From the NCBI GenBank assembly GCA_024082115.1, contig JAMRYE010000010.1, positions 3,782,001-3,846,000 on the forward strand: 64,000 nt of DNA, read 5' to 3'. This stretch comes from Rhinocladiella similis. Taxonomy: Eukaryota; Ascomycota; Eurotiomycetes; Chaetothyriales; Herpotrichiellaceae. Positions 1 to 11,283 of the stretch are shown here, one piece after another. Positions within the stretch are counted from its first letter, which is position 1. Every line of letters begins with the position of its first letter. The notes beneath the pieces were generated by a model, which saw only the letters and a list, made by a program, of their open reading frames with translations, was not told the origin of the DNA and did not search any database. A program made the translations under genes and the position numbers.

Positions 1-626
1 TCCAAGAACCAAGCGGTCTTCTGGTATCCTTCGTCCCACTTCTGTCCTCGATTTTCGGGTGATCTGTTCCAGTGTGGTGGCGCAAGACCGGCCTTTAATC
101 TCACAAAATCCGCGATACCCTCGATAAGCCCTCCGGGAGCGGTGCCACGGCAATTGTTCTGGAAGCCTACTTGCTGTCAGGATACTTAATTTATAAATAG
201 GGTTGAACCATCAAGCAGAGATTTGAAGGGATGATCACCCCAACCGGGGAAGCTCTTACAATGCACCATTTCGTGTGTAATTACACCGGCTAATTCATGC
301 CGTAGGCCTGCGAAATTCCTGGAAAGGACTCCGTGCACGTAATCAAGGGACAGATGAATTTCCTTGTGGAGGTCATCCAGCTGGAGTCCAGTGGTGTAGG
401 CGACACCACCCATCGGTCGAAGAACTACTGTAACAGACCTAACCTGGGGAATCTGGTCTGACCCATGGGCAGCATACAAGTGCTCGAGGACATGCTCGAT
501 CGCACGTTTGAGATACAGACCGCTGTCAAGGGCAGAAGACGCGACTTGGCTGGCCGGATGGCTGATATCATCCAGATGAAGTCGAAGTGTTGGTTTGTGA
601 TGCAGATGGGGAATTGGCGCGGGCAT
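1..626 (-). CDS. Basic secretory protein-like metallopeptidase (PBSP family), truncated by window edge
   Basis: Exons on the minus strand are 626-209 and 166-1, with the 3' end beyond the window. The start is the ATG at 626 (MPAPIPHLHHK). The predicted protein carries an HEMVHC segment, which is the HExxH zinc-protease signature. After the intron it continues GTAPGGLIEGIADFVRLK and PPHWNR, the most conserved blocks of the plant/fungal basic secretory protein family (PF04450). The 42-nt intron (167-208, GT-AG, CTGAC branch) is needed to join ...LLDG to FQNNCRGTAPGG in frame. Residues between the zinc motif and the GTAPGG block (KSFPGWGDHPFKSLLDGFQNNCR) look longer than in relatives I remember. 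No signal peptide is visible, so a cytosolic location is possible. Family membership is confident; substrate and activity are not known for the fungal members. Confidence 0.85.
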
Positions 627-1465
627 CTCGCTGTTCGTTTACAAGAACAATCACGACTAGGATAACTAATACTAGCAACTTGAGTATGCACAAACTGTGC
701 AGAAGGAAGAGGCCATCAACTTTGAAAACCAGGGGTTGGCATAATACGAAATGGTCAGAGCCTCGTCGTATTCCGGGCATCCTGGCAGCCTCATCCATGA
801 TCACGCGCAGAGACAGAGCCTAATTAAGCAGGAAAGCCGATGTTGTTGCCCACCGTAAACATTACATGATTGGGCGCCAAAGAACGTCACTGCCAAGAGG
901 GGGGTCGGCGCTCAAAACAAACAGCCTTCTCGCCTACCAGAGTCCGTATCTTCCTTTCCATGCCCATAATCATCGCCTCAATGTACACGCGCATCCTTGC
1001 AGAGTGGTCACGATATTGTCGCGAAATCGGAGTAGTCGAATGCAGTTGATCTGATCTGGTACGTTCTCCAAAACTACAAATATGTCGCCTCTCCCAACTT
1101 CTGCGTCGTTCATCCCCATTCGCATCCCATCTTACACAACGTGTCTCCATCAACAAGCAAGCTTTATCATCACGCTGCACCCGCAACACTTGTACTTGTA
1201 CCGCAAACCTCCATTGCTGCATTGCTGTCCTTTGTCCGTTGCATTCGTCTTCGAGAGTTGTTGTTCCAGAGCGCGTCGTTCAAGTGTGGGACCTGTCATT
1301 TGACTCTTGGTCAACATGGAATCTCTCAGGAGGATGAGCTTTCTGCTTAAAGACCAGTCAGCATAGGTTGCTGACAATGCTCGTGCTTCAGCTAAGAAAT
1401 TTGACAAATCGATCGCGACCGCTGGAAAAACCCTCTACTTCTCCTTCGTCGCTACCAGAGCCAAG
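627..1465. other. Divergent intergenic region
   Basis: This 0.84-kb gap separates the minus-strand metallopeptidase from the plus-strand CLASP-like gene and should hold both promoters. Short ORFs on both strands show no recognisable domain. An ATG at 1316 is in frame with the downstream CLASP-like ORF but meets a TAG at 1364. An upstream exon of that gene is therefore possible only if an intron removes the stop; CTTCAG at 1386-1391 would be a usable acceptor. Confidence 0.5.
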
Positions 1466-4363
1466 ATGCTCGGCAAAACTTATGTCGATGTCCTCAACCT
1501 TTTGCAGTACGAATTCACTCTTCCTGAGACCGAAGAAACCTGGAAAAGGCGCCAAGACCTTCTCTCTCAACTATGCGACATCTTCGAAAAACGTAGGGAA
1601 ACTGTCCCTCTTCCCAAAGATTTCGTCGAAAGAGTCAAGGCCATATTACCGGCGATCATCGAAGCAGTCTCCTCTGAACGTACCACCTTATCTTCTCAAG
1701 CCTGTCGTACCGTTTCTCAAATTGCACGCAACCTCGATCATCAGCTTCAGCCTCAACTGGACATCCTTCTTTCTGCCCTAATCGCTCACTGCGGCTCTAC
1801 CAAGAGTGTGAACCAGAAGAATGCCAACGATGCAATCTCCACCCTCTGTCAGCATGCTGGATACAGCCCACGTCTCTTCTACCATATCACTGCCGCCTTC
1901 AGAGACAAACGAATTCCGCCCCGGACCTTTGCACCGGAATGGTTGCGTATCCTGTTGAACAATTATCGGACACAAATGGACGCAGAAAAGGATGGTAATG
2001 CTGCTCAAAAGGCTATCTTCCAAGGACTCACAGATGGACAAGTAAAGGTTAGAGAGAATTCTCGTGCGGTCTACTGGGAGTTCGCCAAGTACGATTCTCA
2101 GGGTGCCCGCATGATTATGGGCGGGCTGAACTCTCATGCTCAAGCTGCACTCCGCGACGATGTTCACAACCCAGACAAACCCGCCAAATCCGTTAGAGTT
2201 CCCAGGCCAGACTCAGCTCTTGCTCAGATTAAGGCACAGTCAAAGCAACGCCTGCATCAACATCGGGGCCACACACCAGCCTCGGCCAAGCAGGATGATT
2301 TGGCCTTTGGCTCTCTGGAGGGTGTTAACCCCATTCCTGACGAAAAGCAGTCGGCCCCGAAGGACCCTCATGAGCATACCAAAGACAAACACGCTCAGGA
2401 CACTGTTCATCATCCCGAGACGGTCGGAAGCTCCCGCCACGGTTCTCGCCCAAACTCTCAAAAATCGTCTAAAGAGACCAAATTCGATACTGCAAAAGAT
2501 GCCAAGTCTGCTAGCCCTCAAACTACACATGGTGATGCACGACCACTCTTGTCTGCACCAGTCAGAAGAGGGCGTATTGTTGCTACGCCCATGGCACCTG
2601 TGTCAAATACCTCTCAACGCCCTGTTTCTCGTGGAGAGCCCGGCAAGAAAGTTTTTGACCACCGAGAAAAGACCGCAACTGAGAAATCGTCCGGGAGGCA
2701 GACTCCTATCTCACATTCCAACAAAGATTCTGTCTCTTCAACAGCCAGTAGTCATCGTAAGACTGCCAGTCGTCATGATACCATTCGAGCTGAGGCAAAG
2801 GAGCTTTTTACATCCACTCATGGGGCAAATGGGAAGAGAAACGGTCGTCAGACACCAGTCATCGCCGAGGATAAAGAGCATTTTCCTCCTGCCAGCCTCG
2901 AAACCACGAAACGGGACGAACGTTCAGTCCCACTCGAGGTCGAGGAGAAATACATGTCAGCCCCTGCTGCTTACAAAGATATCCTCAAGGACAATGTGCT
3001 CACGGAGCAAGCTCCTATTGTCTCGACCCTGCCTCTGCGTCCCGTCCACATGTTCGCGCCTGAGATGCAGATGCCGCCCCCAGAACGCCCAATTGACAGG
3101 ATCAACCCTATCGAATACATTCCTGACGGAAAGGAGAACACTAACATCATTTCAAAGCAAGCTCACAAATCTCCAACCCGATCGTCACACCAATCACCGA
3201 GTCGATCTCCGAAACGCTCTCCCGTCCGGCGCAATAGCATCGCATCTGCTAAAAAGTCGCTAGCTACTGCTATGGAATTCCTACGTCATGGAACTCTTGA
3301 CGCATTGGGCTATCGCAGACTTAGAAAGCTGATTGAAAGCCACCCAAGTGTTCTGATCACTCGCCAATCACAATTTAATGAACTGTTTGAGCTTCTGATC
3401 TCCAATCTGACTTCCATAGATGAAGTCGCCGAACCGCGAGAAAAGCGAATTGGGAACCTCAATCATCCAGCCTACAACAGACACACCATGGTTATTATCC
3501 TTGTGGACCTCTTCAATCAGTACCCTCAATATCCGGAGCCGCACCCAGGGATGACTTTGTGCGCCCTCATCGTGGCGAGAAGTAATCATGGCTCTGGCTG
3601 GGCATCCGCACTGGCAGCTATTGACATGACTGCTCTCAACCTTTGCAGCAGCACTCCACATCCTCTCCCCGCAATCGATGCAGTGTTGGATACATTGCAA
3701 TCGGTGGAAGCTATCATCAATACCAGTGACCCAATCAATACTCCTAATTCTAATGTCACCCAGCTCCTGAACAGCCTGAAGAGTGTTGCAAGTGATTTTG
3801 GTCCTGATAAACCTCAATTCTCATCCAGACTACCCCTGATTTTGGCTTTTGGACTGAATATTCTTGTCTTCCTTCTGGCCAGAGTCACCGCACTTGGCCA
3901 GACACTTTACACCATTCAGGAGGATCGTTTGGCATCCTACGCAGAGCGTCTGCTTTCAACATACGCATCCCTGATGAGACGAAACATCATCGACTTCTGC
4001 AGGGCTTTGCATCATATCATCAAACCCGAGAGAAGATTCTATAACTACTTCAGCAAGGAATCCGACAAGAACCTTATCCACTACTACGTCGCCGGTGCTT
4101 CCGGCACGCCCACTGGAAGCTTGGGTAGCACGGGGCGAGCCGTCATGCCAGAAGATGACTACGACTACATGGAACAGGAGCCCTCGACTTACGATCCAGG
4201 CTCACAGACATCAGCAGACTGGAAAACACTAGGGACTACATTAAGGCGTGGAGTGCATGGACAACAAATTAGTTCGGCAAATTTTAATGCTGCTACTTCA
4301 GTTGCAGTTTCTGGAGAATCCTCTAGCAACTGGGAAGTGTTGGGAACAACTATCGACGAATGA
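1466..4363 (+). CDS. CLASP-family microtubule-associated protein (Stu1-like), single exon, 965 aa
   Basis: Residues about 10-225 resemble the CLASP N-terminal TOG domain (PF12348), with helical repeats such as TLSSQACRTVSQIA, KSVNQKNANDAISTL and DGQVKVRENSRAVYWEFAK. Residues about 240-590 are low-complexity, rich in Ser, Pro, Lys and Arg, with KSPTRSSHQSPSRSPKRSP typical of a basic microtubule-lattice-binding linker. Residues about 600-890 form a second helical region like the CLASP C-terminal domain. Family members bind microtubule plus ends and spindles through tubulin-binding TOG domains. The ATG at 1466 has a good context (gccaagATG). Compared with classical Stu1/CLASP the protein lacks an N-terminal TOG1 module, so it is either a short paralog or is missing upstream exons. 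It might equally be an unnamed CLASP_N-domain protein rather than the orthologue of Stu1. Confidence 0.8.
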   Translation: MLGKTYVDVLNLLQYEFTLPETEETWKRRQDLLSQLCDIFEKRRETVPLPKDFVERVKAILPAIIEAVSSERTTLSSQACRTVSQIARNLDHQLQPQLDILLSALIAHCGSTKSVNQKNANDAISTLCQHAGYSPRLFYHITAAFRDKRIPPRTFAPEWLRILLNNYRTQMDAEKDGNAAQKAIFQGLTDGQVKVRENSRAVYWEFAKYDSQGARMIMGGLNSHAQAALRDDVHNPDKPAKSVRVPRPDSALAQIKAQSKQRLHQHRGHTPASAKQDDLAFGSLEGVNPIPDEKQSAPKDPHEHTKDKHAQDTVHHPETVGSSRHGSRPNSQKSSKETKFDTAKDAKSASPQTTHGDARPLLSAPVRRGRIVATPMAPVSNTSQRPVSRGEPGKKVFDHREKTATEKSSGRQTPISHSNKDSVSSTASSHRKTASRHDTIRAEAKELFTSTHGANGKRNGRQTPVIAEDKEHFPPASLETTKRDERSVPLEVEEKYMSAPAAYKDILKDNVLTEQAPIVSTLPLRPVHMFAPEMQMPPPERPIDRINPIEYIPDGKENTNIISKQAHKSPTRSSHQSPSRSPKRSPVRRNSIASAKKSLATAMEFLRHGTLDALGYRRLRKLIESHPSVLITRQSQFNELFELLISNLTSIDEVAEPREKRIGNLNHPAYNRHTMVIILVDLFNQYPQYPEPHPGMTLCALIVARSNHGSGWASALAAIDMTALNLCSSTPHPLPAIDAVLDTLQSVEAIINTSDPINTPNSNVTQLLNSLKSVASDFGPDKPQFSSRLPLILAFGLNILVFLLARVTALGQTLYTIQEDRLASYAERLLSTYASLMRRNIIDFCRALHHIIKPERRFYNYFSKESDKNLIHYYVAGASGTPTGSLGSTGRAVMPEDDYDYMEQEPSTYDPGSQTSADWKTLGTTLRRGVHGQQISSANFNAATSVAVSGESSSNWEVLGTTIDE

Positions 4364-6519
4364 AAAAAGCCTCTGTATTATTACGATTATGAATATGAAG
4401 GAGATCCAGTATCATTAGTATCAGTCGTACGAGGAAAACTATTATTGTCGGGCTTGGATTATTGATTTTGGACGCGGGTTATTGATTAGAGAGGATGGAT
4501 TCGGACTCGAGGAATAGAGTCACATTAGAAAGAGTCCAGGCTCCGAGAGAGAGTTGCAAAACTCAACCGATTCAATCAGAACGCGAAGGATTCTTTCTTG
4601 TGCCTCACAGTCAACAAAGCCCATGTCATTCGTTGTAAGCACTGCGCGTCACACGTATGGAGTACAGGTCGGTGTGTTTCAGGTGGTCTTCCAGCATGGG
4701 TGATATCGGAGCAAGGGCGACGGATCATAGTCACAACTAGCCTGAATCGTGTGCGCGGTGTTATGAGCGTGCTGATCGATGGGCCAAGTGAAACGGTAGA
4801 TCCTGCAAGCGGCCTGGGTTAATCTGTCTCATCTTAGAAGGCTCGCACGACCACGTGGGGGTCGGCTAGGAGTGTAACCAGCAGCGAGAAAGGCGTGGTA
4901 CTGTAGCACGGGGCTTGACAGGTCGTTAGGGTGGCACTGATGCTCCAGCAATATAATCTCTTTCTCGCATTCGGGAAGATCGAAGCTGACGTGGTCGAGT
5001 ATGTTGTGACAGGCGAGTGAAGCCGCTGGCCACGAGACAAAGCCTGTCACATAACGGAGACAAGTACGGGACCGGGGCCAGATGGCGAACTCTGGAGAAC
5101 GGAGGTGCTGCATGCGATAAAGGAGTCGAAACAAGACCGACCTGGCGAGGCTCTTCAACGCTATCGCCAACTTTGGGTACCTTTTGAGATGAGATGCAAC
5201 AATCGGCAGTCCGTCGAGAGTAAGGGCTCACCAGGCAAGCTTTTTTGACCAAAAGAGCCACACATGAAATAAGGGGGAGGGGGTGCATTCGTGATGGTCA
5301 GTGGTTGAGGTAAGGAATGGTGTAGGCTGCTAAGTAACTTAACGCACTAGACTGATGGGCTAACTTACCTGGACAGGCACCTACAGTACAGGACAGTAGA
5401 CACCGCCCTTTCTTGCTAGGGCGCGCAGCATTAGCAGCTTACCTTAGGCAGTCGGGTTGGTTAAGTTGGGTGGGCTGATCTGGCTCAGTGGGCTGCCCCA
5501 AGCGCTCGTACAGTACACTTACAATAGCCCACTGGCCCACTAGCCCAAAGGCCTCTCTTAACCAGCCGTGCCAAAGGGTAAGCCTAGTGCGCCTGGCGGG
5601 CTTCTAGCCTACTACGTAGCCCCCGAAGCCCCCGTAGCCCCATTACAAACTGGGTGCGACCGCGAAGGTATGTCCCTTCAGACTGAGAGGCGTTGTCCAA
5701 TGGAGCCTCGATGGCGCACCACTGAATGGATGAACCCGTCCTCCCAATCGTCAGTGACCTGAAGAAACTATACCATCCTCAAGTTAGTGGCTCTCCTTAG
5801 GTGAGGACGACGACAGCGAGATTCTCCCAGCACACCAAAGCACCATCATCAAATCTCCCTGGCCAGTACCAACAACAACTTGTCCTTCGTTGCCGTGTAT
5901 GCGCCCTCGCCTCCCTCACAGGCGTAAGGTCGAAACGGAGAGCCTAGTCTCTGTATACCGATTCGCGCCTGGCGGCTGTCGTCCTTGTCTGCTACACAAC
6001 CTGACTTGACGCGGTTGCTCACCCATCAACTGTCTGCGCGAAGTTTATCTCCTACCTTGGGGATCCCATCCCATATATCCCATACGAGCACATGAGCTGT
6101 TATCCTGCGATCTTTGTTCTGACAACACCATAATCATTTGCTTCACGATCCCATCTTGCCATCGACGTCCTTTAGCGAACCATTCCTGCTACAAACTTCT
6201 ATTTTGGGCCATTCGGGCTTCCGACAGCCACCTCTCCACCACATTGTCACCACATTGTCCGATCTTGCGTCTCGACTGCCGGACAGTATTGAGATTCAGT
6301 CTTCAAAGAGAGTGGTCATACCGGTTACCCATTGCTTAGTCGTCAACTGTACAGATTTTTGACCGACCCTTGTGCATTCTGCCGCACCCGGGAAAAGATT
6401 GTTAATACACTACATTGTCTTGTCTCACACGAGATTCATTGGGGTCTGAGACATAATAAACCACATGTTCTCGACGGTGCTGGTACACTGTGCAGTACAG
6501 ATTGTGGAAAGAGGACAAA
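4364..6519. other. Intergenic tract with a short-repeat-rich block
   Basis: No ORF here has recognisable domains. The first part is presumably the 3' UTR of the CLASP-like gene; the last kilobase is the promoter and leader of the LIM-RhoGAP gene. The block around 5330-5660 differs in texture: it is full of GCCCACT, TAGCCC and CTTACCT words, and may be a degenerate transposon relic. Confidence 0.5.
5330..5660. repeat. Short-motif-rich block, possible degenerate mobile-element relic
   Basis: The stretch contains GCCCACTGGCCCACTAGCCC at 5527-5546, alternating TAGCCC/AGCCCCC words at 5615-5642, and repeated CTTACCT/TTAGGC and GGGCTGATC-type words. Neighbouring intergenic DNA has no such composition. 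I could not find clear terminal inverted repeats or a transposase remnant, so the mobile-element origin is only an inference. Confidence 0.25.
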
Positions 6520-9500
6520 ATGGCTACAGCAGTGGAGTCTCCAATGTCATTCCCAGAGTCTCCTCTGGATTCAGATGACATTCCATTTCCATGTAAAGGC
6601 TGTGGACTGGTAAGACTCCACGCCCACCAGCAATGAGGGAAGGCTGACAATTTGGACAGATTCTTGAAGAAGGCAAGGCGTTCGAGCTAGGCATGATCAT
6701 CCCCATCTCGAGTCAATATCATTGCGCTGACGGATGAATAGCTGGCAACAGATGGCACATCGATTGCTTTCGTTGCAACACCTGCAACACCGCACTCGAC
6801 TCCGATGCGAACCTCCTACTCCTCGGGGATGGATCTTTGATCTGCAACAATTGTACCTATAGCTGTAGCAGTTGCGGCAACAAGATCGAGGACTTGGCCA
6901 TCCTGACCGGAGATCAAGCCTTTTGTGCCAACTGCTTCAAATGTCGAAATTGCAAGAGAAAGATTGAAAATTTGAGATATGCGCGCACATCACAGGGTAT
7001 CTTTTGCATGGATTGTCATGAGGCATTGATGGCAAGAAGGCGCAAGAAGTCAGCCAAGGGCTCAGCACACCGATCGAAACTCTCAAACAATGCTCACTTG
7101 GACAAGACGCTCCCCGCGATTCCTCCTCCAGAAGCCAGGAAAACGGCGTATGTGCCGGAGGAATCGTCTCCGTACCTTGAAGGCTACGTTGAAGCCCCTG
7201 GTGATGTGCCGTCCGTAGGAAAGACGATGAGTGAACTACAGAGGGATGTTGATTCGCGACCGTCCACAGGTGACCAGACTTCCCCACGAGGTATGCAGCG
7301 CATTGTATCTGTGATCTTGGTGGACGTCTTGACTGATCATAATGCCAGACATGCTCACTCTCCCCTCTACTACCTTCCGCAACAACAGACAGTCTATGAT
7401 GTCGCAGCGATCGGACCTCTCAGGAGGAGGAGGGGGCGAGGAATTCTTGATTCCGCTCGCCTTCGATCCCACGCCACCAGCCGTGAATCAATCCCCTGCA
7501 ATGTCAAATCAGATCACGCCTCACCTCGTCGAAGAAAAGCCTAAAGACTATTTCTCAAGTCGGCCAGCGGCCACGGCTCAACCAACTGTTGCGAAATCGA
7601 ACACATCAAGCCCACATATCGCCTACCAAGAGAAAGGACGACGGCCTTCACGTGAGGTCACTGAGAAGAATCGGTCAGGCGGAGATGTGAGTAGATCAGG
7701 CTCACAGCGTACTTCATCCTCCATTCTGGCGCATAGGTCTCGACACTCGCATGAGTCTCCTCGTCTCTCGCAGCAAACTGCTCGCACCAACGAATCTGCA
7801 TCTACCGAGAGATTCAAACTCCAGGATGCACCGCGAAAGAAAGTCTCCAGCTCGACGCCAAACTCACGATCGGAAGCGTCCACGCCTCGAGCAGACCTGC
7901 CTACAGATCCTATCGAGCAGTTCGCATTGTCTAAAACTCCTGCTACTGCGGACGTGAACTCACCCTCCGATCCTGGTTTCGCAACTCCGACAGTCTCCGA
8001 TGACTCGAGTCCAGCAATGACGGACGAGTCGCCCAAGCATGCACAATTACCTGCAACTTCGCTTCTACAAAATTTGCCAAAGCGCGGCGATTCTCTGGAC
8101 AGCGCGAAGCGTACCCAGACAATACCTAGAAAAGAGCTCAACCCTGCAGCGAGCATACCTTCGAGTCTTAGTGCCACAGTCAATGGAGCATCTCCTGTCT
8201 CGAAACCTCCTATGCAGCCTGCTGAGCTCGCCAGGGCCAATGGAGGAAAGGTTATCTCTGGCCCAATTGGATCTCCTAGTTCCAAGAGCATCTTTGACAC
8301 TGCAGACGATTCGACCAATCCAACAGATGTTCCAAGTGCTGGGAGGACAGGCAACGAGTCCTTTGTAGACCCTCGAGCTCCTCCTCTACCACCTTCAGAT
8401 CATTCGCGATCGCGGAACGAGTCTTTCAGCACTTTATACTCCGAGCACCAACGAACTTTGGAAGGACAGAAGTCACCTGGTCTTCCAAGATATTCTACCG
8501 GCGTTGAATTCTCCATGGATGAAGACATGGCTCGGATCATGGGTAATGACGAGGCCAACGCACATGAGTCATTCCTGAAGAGAGTGTCGAACTCTGTCCG
8601 CCACGGTCGTAGTTACAGCGACAAGACCGGACGCCTGTCCCGCGACCGGTGGCCAAGATCCCCTGCAGTTGGACCTCAGGGCATTGGTCAAGAGATCAGT
8701 AGTCCTACCTCGGCCTCTCCTGAAAATCGGGACGAGCTCGCTTGGTTCAAGAATGAGCTCCGCCGAGAGAGACAAAAGAAGATTGAGCGGGAGAAGCGCA
8801 TAGCTGAACTCGAAGCTCAACTTGATTCAACGGCCAACATCAGACAAGTAAATTCCGAGCTAAAGGAAAAGAGGTCGACGATTGTCGTCCTCGATACGCA
8901 AAAGGAGATTGTGGTTCGTGAACTTGAAGTCCTGACCGAACATCTAGCAGTCGCAAAACGTAGTGGCGAACCATTCGATCTATCCAAATTGAGCAACGCA
9001 GTCCTTCGTGACTTTGCTGAAGCCTTGGAGAGGTTGAAAGATTCTTTCGCTCCCCAGATTGAAGAGTCGATACAGAAGCGCAATGATCTGGTCGACGAAA
9101 TCGCCAATTTGACGCAGATGAAGGACAAGAGTTTCATGGAGTTCGAACAGCTATCATCAAAGAATGCACAGTTGGCAGAACTCAACAACCAACTGGTTCA
9201 CCAGATTCAAGGTCTCTATAAAGCGAACTCTGGCGCCCAAGCCGAAGCGACCAAACCGGCCATGAATGGTCTTGGTATATATTCACACCACAAAGAGAAG
9301 TCGAACCTATCCTTTGACTCTCGAGAGACAATGCGCAATGCGTCGACTGATTTGACCAACATTGAATCAGCAACCACCTTACAAGCTGGTGAAGCAGAGC
9401 CGGTGACTGTTCTGCAAGGTCCACAGGTGGTGAACATACGAAAAGGACAACCCAAAAAGTTTGATTGGAGGAAAGGGCAAAAAGTGGCCAAGGGCGTTAC

Positions 9501-10439
9501 CAAAGGCTTGAAGGGTGCTTTCTCTTCCACGCAACAGAGTTACAGCCGAGATTTGCAGTTCGCCGAGACTGGAGCATATGGTGCGCAGCCTCTAGGTCAA
9601 GAATATTCGAGTCTACCAAAATCAAACCCGGAGCCTATCAAGCAGGCTGGCTTTGGCTTCTTTGGCAATCAGAAGACCGCAACCAAACCCAACGGGCTTT
9701 ATGCTTCCCAAGCCAACACTAGCACCCCATCATTACTTGTTGACGCTGCTGCGCGTAAGTTAACCTTACTCGTAATCAAGGTCTAGCAATACTGACACTT
9801 TACAGAATTATTCGGCTCTGACCTTGAGCAACGGACCGAATTTGAAAAGACCGATGTTCCAATGATTGTGAGGCGGTGTGTCGAAGAAGTTGAGTCGAGA
9901 GGTGAGTCATTCCTGCAAGCCACACAGACCATGAACTAATGAGATTAGGCATGGATGTTGAAGGCATCTATCGCAAGTCCGGTGGAAATTCCCAAGTGCA
10001 ACAAGTCAAGGAATGGTTTGAGAATCCTTCGAAGGACTTTGATCTGTCTGATCCGGATCTCGATATCCATGCCGTGACGTCGGGCTTGAAGCAATACTTC
10101 CGACGTCTACCAACACCTTTGATTACTTACGATGTCTATGACAAGCTGCTTGATACGACCAGCATTGCAGAAAAAGATGTCAGACTCGAAGGAATGCAGC
10201 GTGCACTAGAGGATCTCCCCCGAGCGCATTACGATGTGTTGGAATTCCTCATCCAACACCTAGCCAGAGTGGTGCTGCAAGAAAAAGAAAATCTCATGAC
10301 GCCGATGAACGTCGCTGTTGTTTTCGCGCCAACCATCATGCGCCCAGAAAGCCTCAATCGCGAGTTGAGCGATACTAAGATGAAGAATGAGGCGGTCATG
10401 TGGATGGTTGAGAACGCCGACCGACTGTTTGTGAAGTGA
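6520..10439 (+). CDS. LIM-domain Rho GTPase-activating protein (Rga1/Rga2-like), six exons, 1220 aa
   Basis: Exons are 6520-6609, 6660-6690, 6742-7290, 7349-9754, 9806-9901 and 9949-10439; the phases close exactly to 3663 nt. The N-terminus carries two LIM zinc-binding domains: CKGCG at residues 25-29, then WHIDCFRCNTC, ICNNC, CSSCGNK, FCANCFKCRNC and FCMDCH. A long Ser/Thr/Pro-rich disordered middle follows, then a coiled coil at about 690-860. The C-terminus is a RhoGAP domain with the arginine-finger motif EGIYRKSGG (Arg1066). This LIM-LIM-coil-RhoGAP order matches yeast Rga1/Rga2, which inactivate Cdc42/Rho GTPases in polarised growth. Intron 2 (6691-6741) has a GC donor (CTAG|GCATGA); it is forced by the conserved reading FELAGNRWHIDC across the junction. 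The other four introns are GT-AG, 47-58 nt. Confidence 0.93.
6691..6741 (+). other. Non-canonical GC-AG intron in the LIM-RhoGAP gene
   Basis: The 51-nt intron begins GCATGATCATC and ends GATGAATAG, with GCTGAC as a branch-site candidate. Splicing here joins GAG CTA G to CT GGC AAC, giving E-L-A-G-N inside the first LIM domain. No GT in the vicinity yields an intron of workable length and keeps this sequence. Confidence 0.8.
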
Positions 10440-11283
10440 AACCGGATCAGTCGCTTGGGCGATGCTTGAAGACTTTAGGCTGGAGCCGGAGAGAGTATCG
10501 GAACTTTTTCATTTTCGTGATCAATGACAGTGTTTGTATCAATTTTAGTGAGCCAGGCGTCTTGGGATGATAATTGGGGATCAGGCATGACCGCTCCCAG
10601 GGGGAAGGAGGACATTTTGGCTGGGGCTTTTGCGACACATCTGCAGGAAGAGCTGAGCTCCAAACTCCGGGCTTTGAATCAGTCGACTGTGCCACTTGTA
10701 GGGAATTGGATAGGGACAATGAAGTCGAGTGGAGGGCCGCAAAGCATTCCTCCTGAGCGATTCTCTGGAGTACATTATGTTGGTTGATGTCCTTGGGTCT
10801 GGAGTACGTCCTGCGCCTCCGTAGTGCACGCACACCCCCAACTCGGTGCTCCGCAGACCTTGATAGGCGTGGCTGGGAGCTGGAAGTAAGTAGGATTAGT
10901 GGGTGTTCCAGTGGCTCTTCCAGGCCTAACGCATGCACGTTTAGGCGGCGCCATCTGAAACGGAATCGCCGGCCAACAGCCAGCCCAATTGTTGCGGGTT
11001 TACTAGGTCTATCCAATCACCTGTCAAGTCGATGATCCTCCCAGCCCGCAACTCTGAACCCCGTACAATTCGTACGCATCAGTCTGGTGAATTTCCCAAA
11101 TGCTAACATAACTATCCGCGCATCTACCTCATAGTGCTACTGTACGAGAGTGACAGCAGCATAGGAGTGTATGCTTGCTTCTGCCCTTTTGGAGACACTT
11201 CGCTTCGACACCGAGATGCTACGAGTATCCTCTATGCGCACCTAGTCATCAGAAGATGATGTCGTCGACCCTGACCTCCCGCC
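10440..11283. other. Intergenic region between the RhoGAP and Sec3 genes
   Basis: This 0.84-kb gap between two plus-strand genes holds the RhoGAP 3' UTR and the Sec3 promoter. The short ORFs on both strands overlap each other and carry no domain. ATGs at 11256 and 11259 upstream of Sec3 are out of frame with it and could act as upstream starts if transcribed. Confidence 0.5.

Noticed and set aside
2136..3263. 375-codon plus-strand ORF inside the CLASP-like gene
   Set aside because: It lies entirely within the 965-codon frame, is Ser/Arg/Leu-rich low complexity, and has no domain.
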